DNA from: Martinezella lusitana | GTDB lineage: Bacteria; Pseudomonadota; Alphaproteobacteria; Rhizobiales; Rhizobiaceae | Reading direction: 5' to 3' | DNA: 64,000 nt | NCBI RefSeq assembly: GCF_016901135.1 | Contig: NZ_JAFEVL010000075.1 | Span: 434,001 to 498,000 of the forward strand | Part shown: piece by piece, positions 50,223 through 61,629 of the stretch | Layout of the letters: each line of letters begins with the position of its first letter | How positions within the stretch are numbered: position 1 is the first letter of the stretch | Position numbers and translations under genes: made by a program | The notes under the pieces: model-generated | Seen by the model: the letters and a program-made list of their open reading frames with translations, nothing else | Told to the model about the DNA's origin: nothing | Databases searched by the model: none

Positions 50223-51401
50223 TCAGGCAGCGGCCTGGGAGAGCGTCGCCTTCTGCGTTTCGAAGGCCCAAGAAAGCCAGGGCATCAGCTTCTGCATGTC
50301 GGCGGCTTCGATCGTCGCACCAGCCCAGATACGCAGGCCCGAAGGCGCGTCGCGGTAGTGGCCGACGTCATAGGCGACGCCTTCCTTTTCGAGGAGCGCG
50401 ACCAGACCCTTGGCGAAATTCGCCTGGCCGTCTTCGTCTAGAGCGGCGATATCCTTGTCGACGATCTTCAGGCAGACGGACGTGTTGGACTGCGTCTCGG
50501 CCTTGGCGGAGAGATTGGCGATCCAGCCGTTGGCAGCGACGAAGTCATGGATGACCTTGGCGTTGGCATCGGCGCGGCCGATCAGAGCCTTGAGACCGCC
50601 GAGGTCCTTGGCCCAGAGCAGAGCGTCGATATAGTCCTCGACGCAGAGCATCGAGGGCGTATTGATCGTCTCGCCGGTGAAAATACCTTCGATGAGCTTG
50701 CCGCCGCTGGTCATGCGGAAAATCTTCGGCAGCGGCCAGGCGGGCTGATAGGTGGTCAGACGCTCGACGGCGCGCGGCGAAAGGATGATGACGCCGTGCG
50801 CGCCTTCGCCACCGAGAACCTTCTGCCAGGAGAAGGTGACGACATCGAGCTTGGCGAAGTCGAGGTTCTGCGCGAAGGCCGCCGAGGTGGCATCGCAGAT
50901 CGTCAGGCCCTTGCGGTCAGCCGGAATGAAATCGGCGTTCGGAACGCGGACACCGGAGGTGGTGCCGTTCCAGGTGAAGACCACGTCGCGGTCGAAATCG
51001 ACAGTGGAGAGGTCGGGCAGCTCGCCGTAACCGGCTTCGAGCTTGCGGACGTCCTTGAGCTTCAGCTGCTTGACGACGTCGGTGACCCAGCCGGCGCCGA
51101 AGCTTTCCCAGGCGACCATGTCGACGCCGCGCTCTCCGAGCAGCGACCAGAGCGCCATTTCGACGGCGCCGGTGTCTGAAGCGGGAACGATGCCGATGCG
51201 GTAATCCGCCGGCACTTCCAGAATTTCACGGGTAAGATCAATGGCCTGCTTCAGCTTGGCTTTGCCGACCTTCGCGCGGTGCGAACGGCCAAGGGCCGCG
51301 TCGGAAAGAGCGTCGAGCGACCAACCGGGGCGCTTCGAGCAGGGGCCAGAAGAAAAATGGGTATTCTGCGGACGGATGTCCGGCTTGGCGAGCTTCGTCA
51401 T
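50223..51401 (-). CDS. serC: Phosphoserine aminotransferase
   Basis: A 392-aa PLP enzyme: FSSGPCSKRPGW, VPASDTGAVEMALW, and the PLP Lys in TFSWQKVLGGEGAHG. It converts 3-phosphohydroxypyruvate to phosphoserine with glutamate. The ATG at 51401 follows GAGAGG, which sits in the loop of a small hairpin. With serA it forms the serine operon. Confidence 0.95.
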   Translation of the reverse strand: MTKLAKPDIRPQNTHFSSGPCSKRPGWSLDALSDAALGRSHRAKVGKAKLKQAIDLTREILEVPADYRIGIVPASDTGAVEMALWSLLGERGVDMVAWESFGAGWVTDVVKQLKLKDVRKLEAGYGELPDLSTVDFDRDVVFTWNGTTSGVRVPNADFIPADRKGLTICDATSAAFAQNLDFAKLDVVTFSWQKVLGGEGAHGVIILSPRAVERLTTYQPAWPLPKIFRMTSGGKLIEGIFTGETINTPSMLCVEDYIDALLWAKDLGGLKALIGRADANAKVIHDFVAANGWIANLSAKAETQSNTSVCLKIVDKDIAALDEDGQANFAKGLVALLEKEGVAYDVGHYRDAPSGLRIWAGATIEAADMQKLMPWLSWAFETQKATLSQAAA

Positions 51402-51462
51402 AATGCTATCCTCTCAGATAGAAAGCCCTTCGTTGGGGAAGGGTGTCCCGCCGCCGGATATA
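51402..51462 (-). ncRNA. serC leader RNA candidate
   Basis: On the minus strand two hairpins precede serC. One is CCCTTC/GAAGGG (51426-51443). The other is CTATC-TGAGAG-GATAG (51406-51421), whose loop holds part of the Shine-Dalgarno sequence. A structured serC motif upstream of serC-serA was described for rhizobial alphaproteobacteria. The match is by position and structure, not by covariance search. Confidence 0.6.
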
Positions 51463-51666
51463 TTGGAAGCTGCCTGCAAGCGCAACAGAAAAAGGTACTC
51501 ATGTTGCTGCATCACGAATTCGTGCGAAAAGTTTGATGGGGCAAGTCACACGCAATGAAGTTAGGTCAAATTCAGCCTCACAAAAGCTGGTTTCTGTGCC
51601 GACACGCAATCATATAAAGGGTGGCGCTTATTGACTTGCGCCGACGGAAAATAACAAGTGTGCTCG

Positions 51667-52452
51667 ATGTCTCTAACTGCACTCGCCGAAAGCCACTTCA
51701 TGCCCGCGCAGCCTGTGCCTGTCTATCTGATCAACATTGATCGAGCGACAGACAGACTGGCGGAAATTCAACGGCAGAGCGACGAACTCGGCATTCGGTT
51801 CGAACGCGTCGACGGCGTCGATGGCGCGCTCTTGCCGCGCGACCAATGGGTTGACGTCGATCACCTTCGCTTTCAACGCCGGCACGGCAGGATCATCCTG
51901 CCCGGAGAATACGGCTGCTATCGCAGCCACCTGATGGCCTTGCGCCAATTCTTGGCCAATGGCGGCGAAATAGCAGTCATCATCGAAGACGATGTGGCCT
52001 TGGACGCCGATTTTCTCACCCGCGCCATGGCAGCCAAGAAAGCAGCCCCTACGGCCGATCTGATCAAGCTCGTCAATCACCGCTGGGGCGGCTTCCGCGT
52101 CGCAACGCGCAGCGATAAGGGAGATGTGATCGGTCGTTGCCTCTTCGGCCCCCAGGGATCGACGGCGTGCTATCTCGTGACGCGAAGCGGGGCTCAAAAG
52201 ATCGTGAAGTCGCTTGCCGTCATGTCCCTGCCCTGGGATGTCGCGGTCGAACGCGGCTGGGACATGCAGACGTCCATCTTCAGCACGCGCGCCAATATCG
52301 TCGGCTTCAGCCGGTTGCAGAAAAGCACGATGATCGGCTGGCGCCGCGACTATCGTGCGGCCAAATCCTCGCCGTGGCGACGTGTTCCCGCACATCTCTT
52401 CCGGACCTGGGATTTCTTTCGCCGCATCGCTTATGTGCTGACGACACAGTAA
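51667..52452 (+). CDS. Glycosyltransferase family 25 protein
   Basis: A 261-aa glycosyltransferase: VYLINIDRATDRLAEIQRQSDELG, RVDGVDG, GEYGCYRSHL, and the DxD-type VIIEDDVALDADF. These are marks of family 25 (LPS-type) transferases, which add galactose or similar sugars to surface polysaccharides. The start at 51667 is the better of two close ones. It stands alone beside serC, divergently. Confidence 0.82.
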   Translation: MSLTALAESHFMPAQPVPVYLINIDRATDRLAEIQRQSDELGIRFERVDGVDGALLPRDQWVDVDHLRFQRRHGRIILPGEYGCYRSHLMALRQFLANGGEIAVIIEDDVALDADFLTRAMAAKKAAPTADLIKLVNHRWGGFRVATRSDKGDVIGRCLFGPQGSTACYLVTRSGAQKIVKSLAVMSLPWDVAVERGWDMQTSIFSTRANIVGFSRLQKSTMIGWRRDYRAAKSSPWRRVPAHLFRTWDFFRRIAYVLTTQ

Positions 52453-52462
52453 GGCACCCGAG

Positions 52463-53281
52463 CTACCAGGTGGTTATCCGCAAACCGATGCGTATCTCGT
52501 GGCGCGACAGAGCGCCATCGCGGCCCGTCGTCCCGCCGGCACTTGCGGACGAATCACCGAACATGTCGCCGCCGGCGATGTGGGAGAAACGATAGCCGAG
52601 ATCGACTTTTACGTTCGGCGCCACCTCGTAGGCGACGCCGGCCATCAGCGCATAGGTCATGCGCCAGTCGCTGTCGCCGGGATAGCGCGCGCTGACCGAG
52701 GCCGCGCCACCGCAACCCGAAGCGCCATCGATACACGAGCCGACCGCATTGACGCTGCTCCAGGAGACCCGCGTCGCGCCGAGGCCGGCACCGACATAGG
52801 GCGTAAAACCGGCAAGCGTCCCCAGATCGACGTAGCCGTTCACCATCAAGCTGCCCGCCCTGAAGGAAGACCGCGCCTTTGTGGAGCAGCCGGTGCCGCC
52901 TGCCCCGCCGGAACAGGGCGAATCGCTTGAGATGCTGCCATTGAAGTCGCCGCTGAAGAAATCGCCAGTGACGTCGGCGCGCAACAGGTCATTGAACTGG
53001 TAACCGACACCGAGACCGCCGGAAAAGTTGCCGCCGAACCGATCCGAATCGAAGCGTCCGGAACTGTAATCGCCGCCAGCCGGATCATAGGCACGGAACG
53101 TCGTGTCGTTGCGGCTGGCATTGACGGCGTAGCCGAGATCCCCGCGGACGTACCACCCCTTCGCATCCTTGACGCTGACTTCGGGCATCTTGATTTCCGG
53201 CGGTGCGTCGCCTGCAAGGGCAGCACCCGCCGATGCGCCCGCCATCACCGTGGCCAGCGCCAGAGCGTCGAAACGGATCAT
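52463..53281 (-). CDS. Outer-membrane beta-barrel protein, Omp25/RopB-like (paralogue 1)
   Basis: A 272-aa protein with a signal peptide ending GAALA, then the rhizobial barrel pattern GWYVRGDLGYAVN, GVGYQFNDLLRADVTGDFF, VDLGTLAGFTPYVGAGLGA, YALMAGVAYEVAPNVKVDLGYRFSHI, and a C-terminus ending with Trp (RIGLRITTW) as barrels often do. The next gene encodes a related protein. Probably structural or adhesive in the outer membrane. Confidence 0.83.
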   Translation of the reverse strand: MIRFDALALATVMAGASAGAALAGDAPPEIKMPEVSVKDAKGWYVRGDLGYAVNASRNDTTFRAYDPAGGDYSSGRFDSDRFGGNFSGGLGVGYQFNDLLRADVTGDFFSGDFNGSISSDSPCSGGAGGTGCSTKARSSFRAGSLMVNGYVDLGTLAGFTPYVGAGLGATRVSWSSVNAVGSCIDGASGCGGAASVSARYPGDSDWRMTYALMAGVAYEVAPNVKVDLGYRFSHIAGGDMFGDSSASAGGTTGRDGALSRHEIRIGLRITTW

Positions 53282-53473
53282 TACCCCTCGCCTTCCATCC
53301 TTCGGGCGGAGCCCGCATGCCGACCCGGCTGACCTTTGTCTTCCGCTTCGGGCTCCAGCACGAGGATCCGCGACGGGATGGCCACCATTCTCATTTCATT
53401 AACCATAGGGAATTCATGGTTAATGAAGCTTTAAAACGCCGAACAATTGCTTAACGAGGGAGATGAAAAAGCA

Positions 53474-53505
53474 AAAAGCCGCCCGGTTGAAACCGGACGG
53501 CTTTT
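53474..53505 (-). terminator. Rho-independent terminator of outer-membrane paralogue 2
   Basis: AAAAGCCG, C, CCGGTT, GAAA, CCGG, A, CGGCTTTT form a long stem with one mismatch, with a T-run on the minus strand. It lies 23 bp after the stop of the second paralogue. Confidence 0.8.
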
Positions 53506-53527
53506 CAATGACTTGCGCGAGGGATGC

Positions 53528-54382
53528 TTACTTGTAGACCGCTTGCGGCTGGACCGGGATATCGGCCGGCGGCATGTAGCTTGCGGTCTGGCAGCCGCCG
53601 AAGGTGTAGCGGGCGCCGATGCGGGCTTCATGCAGGTTGAGGCCCTTGTCGTAGCCGGGACCGCCATTTTCCGCATAGCCGAACATGTCGCCGCCCTGGA
53701 TATGACGGAAGCGGTAGCCGACGTCAGCCTTGAGGTTACAAGTCAGGTCGATGGAGGTGCCGGCCATCAACGCATAGGTAAAGCGCCAGCTGCCACGACC
53801 ATTATGCGTGACGGAGCTGTCGCAGGAGTCCGGATTGGCGTCCGAGCACGAGGTGTTCTTCAGATTGCTCCATTTGACATAGGTACCGCCGAGACCGCCA
53901 CCGACATAAGGGGTGAACGCGCCGTAGGTGCCGAGATCGACATAGGCGTTGGCAAGCAAGCTGTAGGCCGTCAAGGAGGCCACATCGCGGGAGGTCGCCG
54001 GAACAGACGAGAAGTCCGGGCCGCAGCCGCCGCAATCACCCTTCGTCGAGCCCTTGAAGTCGGACTTGAAGAGATAGTCCAGCGTCACGTCCGTCCGGAG
54101 GTAGTTGTTGATCTGGTAACCGACACCGCCGCCGAGCGTAACATTGTCATCCAGCTTCGCGCTGTTGAAATCGACGAGGTTTGAGTTGGAGCCCTGGAAG
54201 TAGTTGGCGCCGCGCAGGTTCGTGAAGGCATAGCCGACATCGCCGCGCAGGTACCAGCCGCTGGATTGGGCGACAGCCACTTCCTGCGCCGGCTGCTGGG
54301 GCTCCGGCGTATAAAGGTCAGCGGAGAACGCTGACGTGCCGACAAGCAAAGTGGCAAGTGCTCCGATCAGGGATTTCATCAT
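53528..54382 (-). CDS. Outer-membrane beta-barrel protein, Omp25/RopB-like (paralogue 2)
   Basis: A 284-aa protein. The signal peptide ends GTSAFS, then SGWYLRGDVGYAFT, GVGYQINNYLRTDVTLDYLF, YVDLGTYGAFTPYVGGGLGG and YALMAGTSIDLTCNLKADVGYRFRHI repeat the segments of paralogue 1. It has four cysteines in two loops (GDCGGCG, CSDANPDSCDS). It ends in a Pro-rich tail rather than an aromatic residue. Of two adjacent ATGs, 54382 follows GGAG best. A tandem duplicate of paralogue 1. Confidence 0.83.
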   Translation of the reverse strand: MMKSLIGALATLLVGTSAFSADLYTPEPQQPAQEVAVAQSSGWYLRGDVGYAFTNLRGANYFQGSNSNLVDFNSAKLDDNVTLGGGVGYQINNYLRTDVTLDYLFKSDFKGSTKGDCGGCGPDFSSVPATSRDVASLTAYSLLANAYVDLGTYGAFTPYVGGGLGGTYVKWSNLKNTSCSDANPDSCDSSVTHNGRGSWRFTYALMAGTSIDLTCNLKADVGYRFRHIQGGDMFGYAENGGPGYDKGLNLHEARIGARYTFGGCQTASYMPPADIPVQPQAVYK

Positions 54383-54701
54383 GGCTTTGGCTCCAAATCT
54401 CTTGCCATTGGCACAGCAGATGCTTGCCAATCGAAACGACATGAGACGGATAATGATGAAAAGGAGTTAAAACCTGATTAACTACGAATATTTACCCTGA
54501 CTATTCACGAATTATACTTTAATTTATACATTAGGAATAGGTGATTTTATAATGAAGAGAACGGGATGCGCCCGTCCAGCCCCCTCTTCCCTCCAGAAAC
54601 GCGTGTATCTGCAAGTACAGCCGGGGCCTGCTTTCTAAACCAATTGGCAACAATCGCACCATTACAGTGCGGCAGCCGGGGGTTAGCTCAGGAGGGAGTC
54701 G
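54383..54701. other. AT-rich intergenic promoter region
   Basis: A 319-bp gap between divergent genes, AT-rich at 54480-54560 (TACGAATATTTACC-type stretches). It should contain both promoters. No palindrome or RNA was recognised. Confidence 0.45.
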
Positions 54702-55256
54702 TTGACTTACCATCGAAAATTATGCGCCGGCCTGTGCCTTGCCCTTGTCTTCCTGAGTTCCGCCGCGCTTGCCAACGCGATGCCAATGAAGCCTGTTGCC
54801 GCGACGGCATGGAACAAGGGTCGCGAGACCGGATTGCCGATCCCACGCTATGTTTCGTTGAAGGCACACAAGGCGCGCATGCGGGTCGGCCCGTCGACGA
54901 TCTATGCCACCAAATGGATCTATGTGAAGCCCGGCCTTCCCATGGAGATCATCGACGAATACGGCCACTGGCGGCAGGTTCGTGACGATACCGGTGTCAC
55001 CGGGTGGATGCACAGCGCCCTCCTGTCGGCGACGCGCACGGCGGTGGTCGCACCCTGGCTGACGAAGAATGCAATGCTGCGCACCGATCCGGAGCCGGCT
55101 GGGACACTGGTTGCAGAGCTGCAATCACGGGTGCTGCTTTCACTGCACTCCTGCACCGGAACCTGGTGCCGCGTTTCCGTTAGGGAGCATGCGGCGAAAG
55201 GATACATCAGGCAGGACAAGCTCTGGGGCGCCTATCCCGGCGAGATGTTCCAATAG
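54702..55256 (+). CDS. Secreted SH3-domain protein (TTG start)
   Basis: A 184-aa exported protein. The signal peptide ends ALANA. Two bacterial SH3-like repeats follow: VSLKAHKARMRVGPSTIYATKWIYVKPGLPMEI, then WLTKNAMLRTDPEPAGTLVAEL, each with the RxGPS/tryptophan pattern. It may bind the cell wall. AGGAGG precedes TTG at 54702; no ATG fits. It is convergent with glmM. Confidence 0.75.
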   Translation: MTYHRKLCAGLCLALVFLSSAALANAMPMKPVAATAWNKGRETGLPIPRYVSLKAHKARMRVGPSTIYATKWIYVKPGLPMEIIDEYGHWRQVRDDTGVTGWMHSALLSATRTAVVAPWLTKNAMLRTDPEPAGTLVAELQSRVLLSLHSCTGTWCRVSVREHAAKGYIRQDKLWGAYPGEMFQ

Positions 55257-55336
55257 ATCAAGCGAAAAGCAGCATGGCCGCCCCCAAGGGAGCGGCCACG
55301 AATCCGATACCTGCGATGGATTACCGCTCCGCTCGA

Positions 55337-56689
55337 TCAGGCGGCGGTGCGGACGCTCGAGATCACATCGATCAGCCCACCGACGATACGCTCGATCTGG
55401 CTGCGATCGTCGCCTTCCGCCATAACGCGGATCAGCGGTTCCGTGCCGGAGGGGCGGATGACCAGGCGGCCATGGCGGGCAAGCTCGCTTTCCGCATCGG
55501 CGATCGCCTTCCGCACCTGATTGTCCTCCAGAGGCTTGCCGCCGGAAATGCGCACGTTGCGCAGCAATTGCGGCACCGGCTCGAAACGCCGGCAGACTTC
55601 GCTCACCGGTTTGCCCGTGCGCTTGACCGCGACGAGGATCTGCAAGGCAGCAACAAGCCCATCGCCGGTCGTGCCATAGTCGGACAGCACGATATGACCG
55701 GATTGCTCGCCGCCGACATTGTAATTGTGCTGACGCATGTGCTCGACGACATAACGGTCGCCGACCGCCGTGCGTGCCAGCGACATGCCGCGCTCTTCGA
55801 GGAAACGTTCCAGACCGAGATTGGACATTACGGTCGCCACGATGCCGTTGCCGCGCAGCAGCTGGCTCTCGGCCCAGCTCTCGGCAATGACGGCCATGAG
55901 CTGATCGCCGTCTATGATCGTACCGGTCTCGTCGACGATGATGACGCGATCAGCGTCGCCATCCAATGCGATGCCGATATCGGCACGCACTTCATGCACC
56001 TTCTTCTGCAGCGCCACCGGGCTGGTGGAGCCGCAATTGAGGTTGATATTGGTGCCGTTCGGCTCATTGCCGATAGTCACGACATCGGCGCCCAGTTCCC
56101 ACAGGACGGCGGGCGCAACCTTGTAGGCAGCACCATTTGCGCAGTCGATGGCAATCCGCAGCCCCTGCAGCGTGACATCGCGCGGCAAGGTGCGCTTGGC
56201 ATGTTCGATATAGCGGTCGTGCACGCCGTCAACACGCTTGGCGCGGCCGATGTTCTCGGCCTTGGCAAGATGCTCGGTCATATCCTTTTCGAGCAGATCC
56301 TCGATCTTCATTTCGAGATCGTCGGACAGTTTGTAGCCGTCGGGGCCGAAGAGCTTGATGCCGTTGTCTTCGTAAGGGTTATGCGAGGCGGAAATCATCA
56401 CGCCGATATCGGCGCGCAACGACCGTGTGAGCATGGCGACGGCCGGCGTCGGGATCGGGCCGAGAACGAAGGCGTCGACGCCGGCTGCGGTGAAGCCCGC
56501 GACCATTGCGTTCTCCAGCATATAGCCGGAAAGGCGCGTATCCTTGCCGATAACCACCCGGTGTCGATGACTACCTCGATGGAAGATCGTGCCGGCAGCG
56601 ATACCCACGCGCATGGCAAGATCGGGCGTCATCGGATAGATGTTGGATTGACCGCGAATTCCGTCGGTTCCGAAATAGCGACGTTTCAT
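55337..56689 (-). CDS. glmM: Phosphoglucosamine mutase
   Basis: A 450-aa enzyme converting glucosamine-6-P to glucosamine-1-P for peptidoglycan and LPS. The active-site Ser is in MISASHNPYEDNGIK near residue 100; the metal loop is ALDGDADRVI; the C-terminal phosphate-binding loop is RPSGTEPLIRVM. The ATG at 56689 follows CAGGAG at good spacing; the earlier GTG is less likely. Confidence 0.95.
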   Translation of the reverse strand: MKRRYFGTDGIRGQSNIYPMTPDLAMRVGIAAGTIFHRGSHRHRVVIGKDTRLSGYMLENAMVAGFTAAGVDAFVLGPIPTPAVAMLTRSLRADIGVMISASHNPYEDNGIKLFGPDGYKLSDDLEMKIEDLLEKDMTEHLAKAENIGRAKRVDGVHDRYIEHAKRTLPRDVTLQGLRIAIDCANGAAYKVAPAVLWELGADVVTIGNEPNGTNINLNCGSTSPVALQKKVHEVRADIGIALDGDADRVIIVDETGTIIDGDQLMAVIAESWAESQLLRGNGIVATVMSNLGLERFLEERGMSLARTAVGDRYVVEHMRQHNYNVGGEQSGHIVLSDYGTTGDGLVAALQILVAVKRTGKPVSEVCRRFEPVPQLLRNVRISGGKPLEDNQVRKAIADAESELARHGRLVIRPSGTEPLIRVMAEGDDRSQIERIVGGLIDVISSVRTAA

Positions 56690-57002
56690 ATGCACTCCTG
56701 TCGTTGCGGCATCCTATGAGATGCAGCGGCATCGAAATCGCTGCCCCGGATTCCGGAGACATGACGAGCATCGATGCTTGTGGCTCATGCCACAGATTGT
56801 AAAAATCGGCACTTAAATTACCGAGAACGGCTATTACAACGCGTTACCATTAATAAGCACTAAAAAACTGCATGGGCACGAGGCAGGCAATATTCCGATT
56901 CCGCGGATCAAGGCGCTTGCGTTACTTCGCCCGAATCTGCGGATTGTCATGCCGCTTCGCCAACGCTCAGTGCATTACCTCCTGTTACACGCCAAAAAAC
57001 AA
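56690..57002. other. Intergenic region upstream of glmM
   Basis: A 313-bp gap between ftsH (terminator at 57003) and glmM. It should carry the glmM promoter; an AT-rich stretch lies at 56800-56870. No other feature was seen. Confidence 0.45.
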
Positions 57003-57035
57003 AAGGCCAGCTCCCTATTCGAGGTAGCTGGCCCT
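57003..57035 (-). terminator. Rho-independent terminator of ftsH
   Basis: On the minus strand GGCCAGCT, a 13-base loop and AGCTGGCC pair, followed by TTTTGTTTTTT. It lies about 30 bp after the ftsH stop. Confidence 0.85.
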
Positions 57036-57065
57036 TCGTTTTTGCGGCTTGATGGTCTTGGTCCG

Positions 57066-59009
<1,944 letters not shown>

Positions 59010-59124
59010 CGAACTCCCCAGCACTGAAACTTCCGCCGCAAAGCGACGGCATTACTTGGTCCCTAACATAGGGTTGCGCCAAGCCGTTGCCAAGGCAAAC
59101 CGCGTCGGCGCATGTTTTTTCCGT

Positions 59125-60456
59125 CTATATGACTGAAAGCGGCAGCCGCCTATAGGCTTCACGACCAAAAGCGACTGAAAGCCGATCTGCGAATGTGAGA
59201 TCGAATCGTGTCAAAAAGCGGTCGAACGGCGCAAGATAGGGCGAGATGGTGACGTCCGCTGCCATATTGGCCTTATCCGCCTCGATCTGAGGCATCGCGG
59301 CGCGGGCGCGCTGCACCGCCCCTCTCGGCAAATCCGTGGGAAGAAACGCCGCACCTTCCGCCCCGCAAGCTCGCACGTGGACGGGTGTCGGCCCCGGATT
59401 GACCACTTCGAAACGGCCATCCCAAATGCCCCTGGCGCCAGGCATAAGCGTCAGCGGCTCGATGTTGCGGCTTTCCCGCATGAGAAAGAGCGCATCGCGG
59501 CGCAGGTCGAAGACCACCCCGCCTGCCGTGCGTCTCCCAGGGTTTCCCGCATTCACGAAATTGAGAATGCGTTCCATTTGCCCGCGGCCAGGCCCATAGG
59601 CCTCGCCACCGAAAGCCGCCGCTAGGTAGGACAAGGCATAGACGACAACCGTTTCGTCTAAGGAAAAGGCCGCTCGGTCGATGACACAAAGCGCGTTCGC
59701 ATGAATGGCGACGTGGTCGTCCAGCCACAAGGCTGCTTTTGCGGAAAGCGCGGCTCGATTTGCTCCACCATCCACAAAGAGAGCGGGGGTCGGATCCTGC
59801 GCGAGGCGCATACGCGTGCGCACGCGCTCGTACCGGCTATCCTCATTGCTGGGGTCGTCGAGCCAGGATACGCCATGCCTCTCGAGATAGGCGCGTATAT
59901 CCCTCCGCCGGCAAGCCAGAAACGGTCTGGCGATCCAGATGCGACGATCAAACAGCACCGCGTCGGCAATGCCGGTGCCGATGCCATCCTCGCTCTCGCC
60001 TCGGCGCGCGGCGCGCATGGCAATCGTCTCGCGCTGATCATCCAAGGTATGAGCCGTAACGATCGCGTCGGCCGAGATTTCGGATGCCAGGTCGGCGAGC
60101 AGTCCGTAGCGCGCCTCGCGGGCAGCGGCCATGATGCCGCTCTTCGGCTTTTCGCCCTCCCAACGGCGCACGAAATGAGGAATGCCGAGAAAGGCACAGA
60201 GCGCGGCGACCTCTAGCGCTTCGTCCGTGGAGGCGGCGCGCAAGCCATGATCGATGGTCGCGGCGGCAAGGGTAATGTCGGAATGAGGAGAGGATTTCAG
60301 CTGCTCGGCAAGGGCGATCAGGAGACCAGTGGAATCGCTGCCGCCGGAAATGGCAACCAGGATATGAGCAGGCTTTGAAAGTGACCGGAGAAAATCGGAT
60401 GCTGCGGCTTCAGGCGTAAGGGCTGTGGCAGCACCGGTCACAGCTTGACTAGGCAT
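59125..60456 (-). CDS. tilS: tRNA(Ile)-lysidine synthase
   Basis: A 443-aa enzyme that makes lysidine at the wobble position of tRNA-Ile2 (CAT). The N-terminal PP-loop SGGSDSTG near residue 37 and ATIDHGLR, then TAHTLDDQRET, are family marks. The C-terminal part is less conserved. It starts 6 bp after the cpoB stop, probably as part of the tol-pal transcript. Confidence 0.9.
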   Translation of the reverse strand: MPSQAVTGAATALTPEAAASDFLRSLSKPAHILVAISGGSDSTGLLIALAEQLKSSPHSDITLAAATIDHGLRAASTDEALEVAALCAFLGIPHFVRRWEGEKPKSGIMAAAREARYGLLADLASEISADAIVTAHTLDDQRETIAMRAARRGESEDGIGTGIADAVLFDRRIWIARPFLACRRRDIRAYLERHGVSWLDDPSNEDSRYERVRTRMRLAQDPTPALFVDGGANRAALSAKAALWLDDHVAIHANALCVIDRAAFSLDETVVVYALSYLAAAFGGEAYGPGRGQMERILNFVNAGNPGRRTAGGVVFDLRRDALFLMRESRNIEPLTLMPGARGIWDGRFEVVNPGPTPVHVRACGAEGAAFLPTDLPRGAVQRARAAMPQIEADKANMAADVTISPYLAPFDRFLTRFDLTFADRLSVAFGREAYRRLPLSVI

Positions 60457-60461
60457 GGCGA

Positions 60462-61469
60462 TCAGCAGGCGAGACGCTTTTCTTCGCTGGCAACCTTGCC
60501 CGAGACAGCCTTCGAAGCCTTGGGATAACGCTTGGTCACCTCACGAAGCGTGGCGCAAGCCGTGTCCTTGTTGTCGAGCGCGGCAAGCGACATGCCGAGC
60601 TTCAGGAGCATTTCTGGCGCCTTCTCCGAACCGCTGTACTTCTGATGCGCATTCAGAAACGTCTTGGCCGCGTCGTTGTACTTGCCCTGGGAATAGAGCG
60701 CTTCGCCGAGCCAGAAATTCGCATCCGCGGCCCGCGCGCTGCTCGGGTAGCTGTCGAGATACTGGCGGAACTCCTGTTCGGCGACGCTATAATCGCCGGA
60801 CAGGACATGGCCGTAGGCAGCCTTATACTGATCGCCTTCATTGCCGAGCGAAGCCGTCTGCGCTCCGGAGCCCGCGCTTGGCGGCGCGCCCGAACCATTG
60901 TTCGACGGCGTCAGGGCAGAACCCACCTGTTTACCGCTCTGATCGAACTGGATCGAGCCGAGCTGGCTCGGCGGCTTGCCCGTACCACTCCCCTGCTGGG
61001 GCGACACGCCGTTGTTCCCGGAATCGCTGATGACCCCGGCAACGTCATCCTGCTGATTGCCGGCGCCCTGGGCTGGAACATCGGCCTCGCTCTTCTTCAT
61101 CGGGGGATTGCCGGCCGTGGGCGCGCTGCCGCCGCGCTTCTCGAGCTGCTGGAAGCGGAACTCGTTGTCTTCCTGTGCCTTGCGAATCTGCTCCTGCATT
61201 TGCAGCAGCTGATAGCTCATCTCCTCGACGCGGCCGTTCAGTTGGCGCATCTGATCCTCAAGCTGCTGCAGGCGCACTTCCGCATCGCTGTTCTGGACAT
61301 TGACGACAGGCGCCTGGCCTTGTCTCTGATAGGCGTTGTTCGGAGCCGACTGCGCAGAGGCGTCGCGGCCTCCGAGGTGGATTCCGAACAGCGACAAGGC
61401 AGAGGCGTCCCGCTCACTGCCTGCAACAGCAGCGAGACAAAGCAAGCTCGCCACGACAAGTCTTCTCAT
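60462..61469 (-). CDS. cpoB: Cell division coordinator CpoB (YbgF)
   Basis: A 335-aa periplasmic protein. A signal peptide is followed by a coiled-coil trimerisation region (EVRLQQLEDQMRQLNGRVEEMSYQL), a Gln/Gly/Ser-rich linker and C-terminal TPR repeats (YKAAYGHVLSGDYSVAEQEFRQYL, WLGEALYSQGKYNDA). It works with the Tol-Pal system during septation. AGGAAG precedes the ATG. Confidence 0.9.
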   Translation of the reverse strand: MRRLVVASLLCLAAVAGSERDASALSLFGIHLGGRDASAQSAPNNAYQRQGQAPVVNVQNSDAEVRLQQLEDQMRQLNGRVEEMSYQLLQMQEQIRKAQEDNEFRFQQLEKRGGSAPTAGNPPMKKSEADVPAQGAGNQQDDVAGVISDSGNNGVSPQQGSGTGKPPSQLGSIQFDQSGKQVGSALTPSNNGSGAPPSAGSGAQTASLGNEGDQYKAAYGHVLSGDYSVAEQEFRQYLDSYPSSARAADANFWLGEALYSQGKYNDAAKTFLNAHQKYSGSEKAPEMLLKLGMSLAALDNKDTACATLREVTKRYPKASKAVSGKVASEEKRLAC

Positions 61470-61578
61470 ATGGATCTTCCTGTCTCATTGATTCTTCGGG
61501 CCATGGGGCTCGAACAGGAGATTTTTACAATTGCTCTCAAAAAGCAACGGAGTTCGGCCAAAGTGTGGTCAAAAAAGT

Positions 61579-61603
61579 AAAGGCGGCCACGAGGACCGCC
61601 TTT
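61579..61603 (-). terminator. Hairpin between pal and cpoB
   Basis: AAAGGCGG and CCGCCTTT with a 9-base loop. It lies 27 bp after the pal stop and could reduce read-through into cpoB. Confidence 0.6.
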
Positions 61604-61629
61604 GCGCATTTCGACCGATGCTTTGCCTA

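Noticed and set aside
60462..61469. Frameshift between cpoB and tilS
   Set aside because: The 5-bp gap and clean start/stop signals are normal operon spacing.
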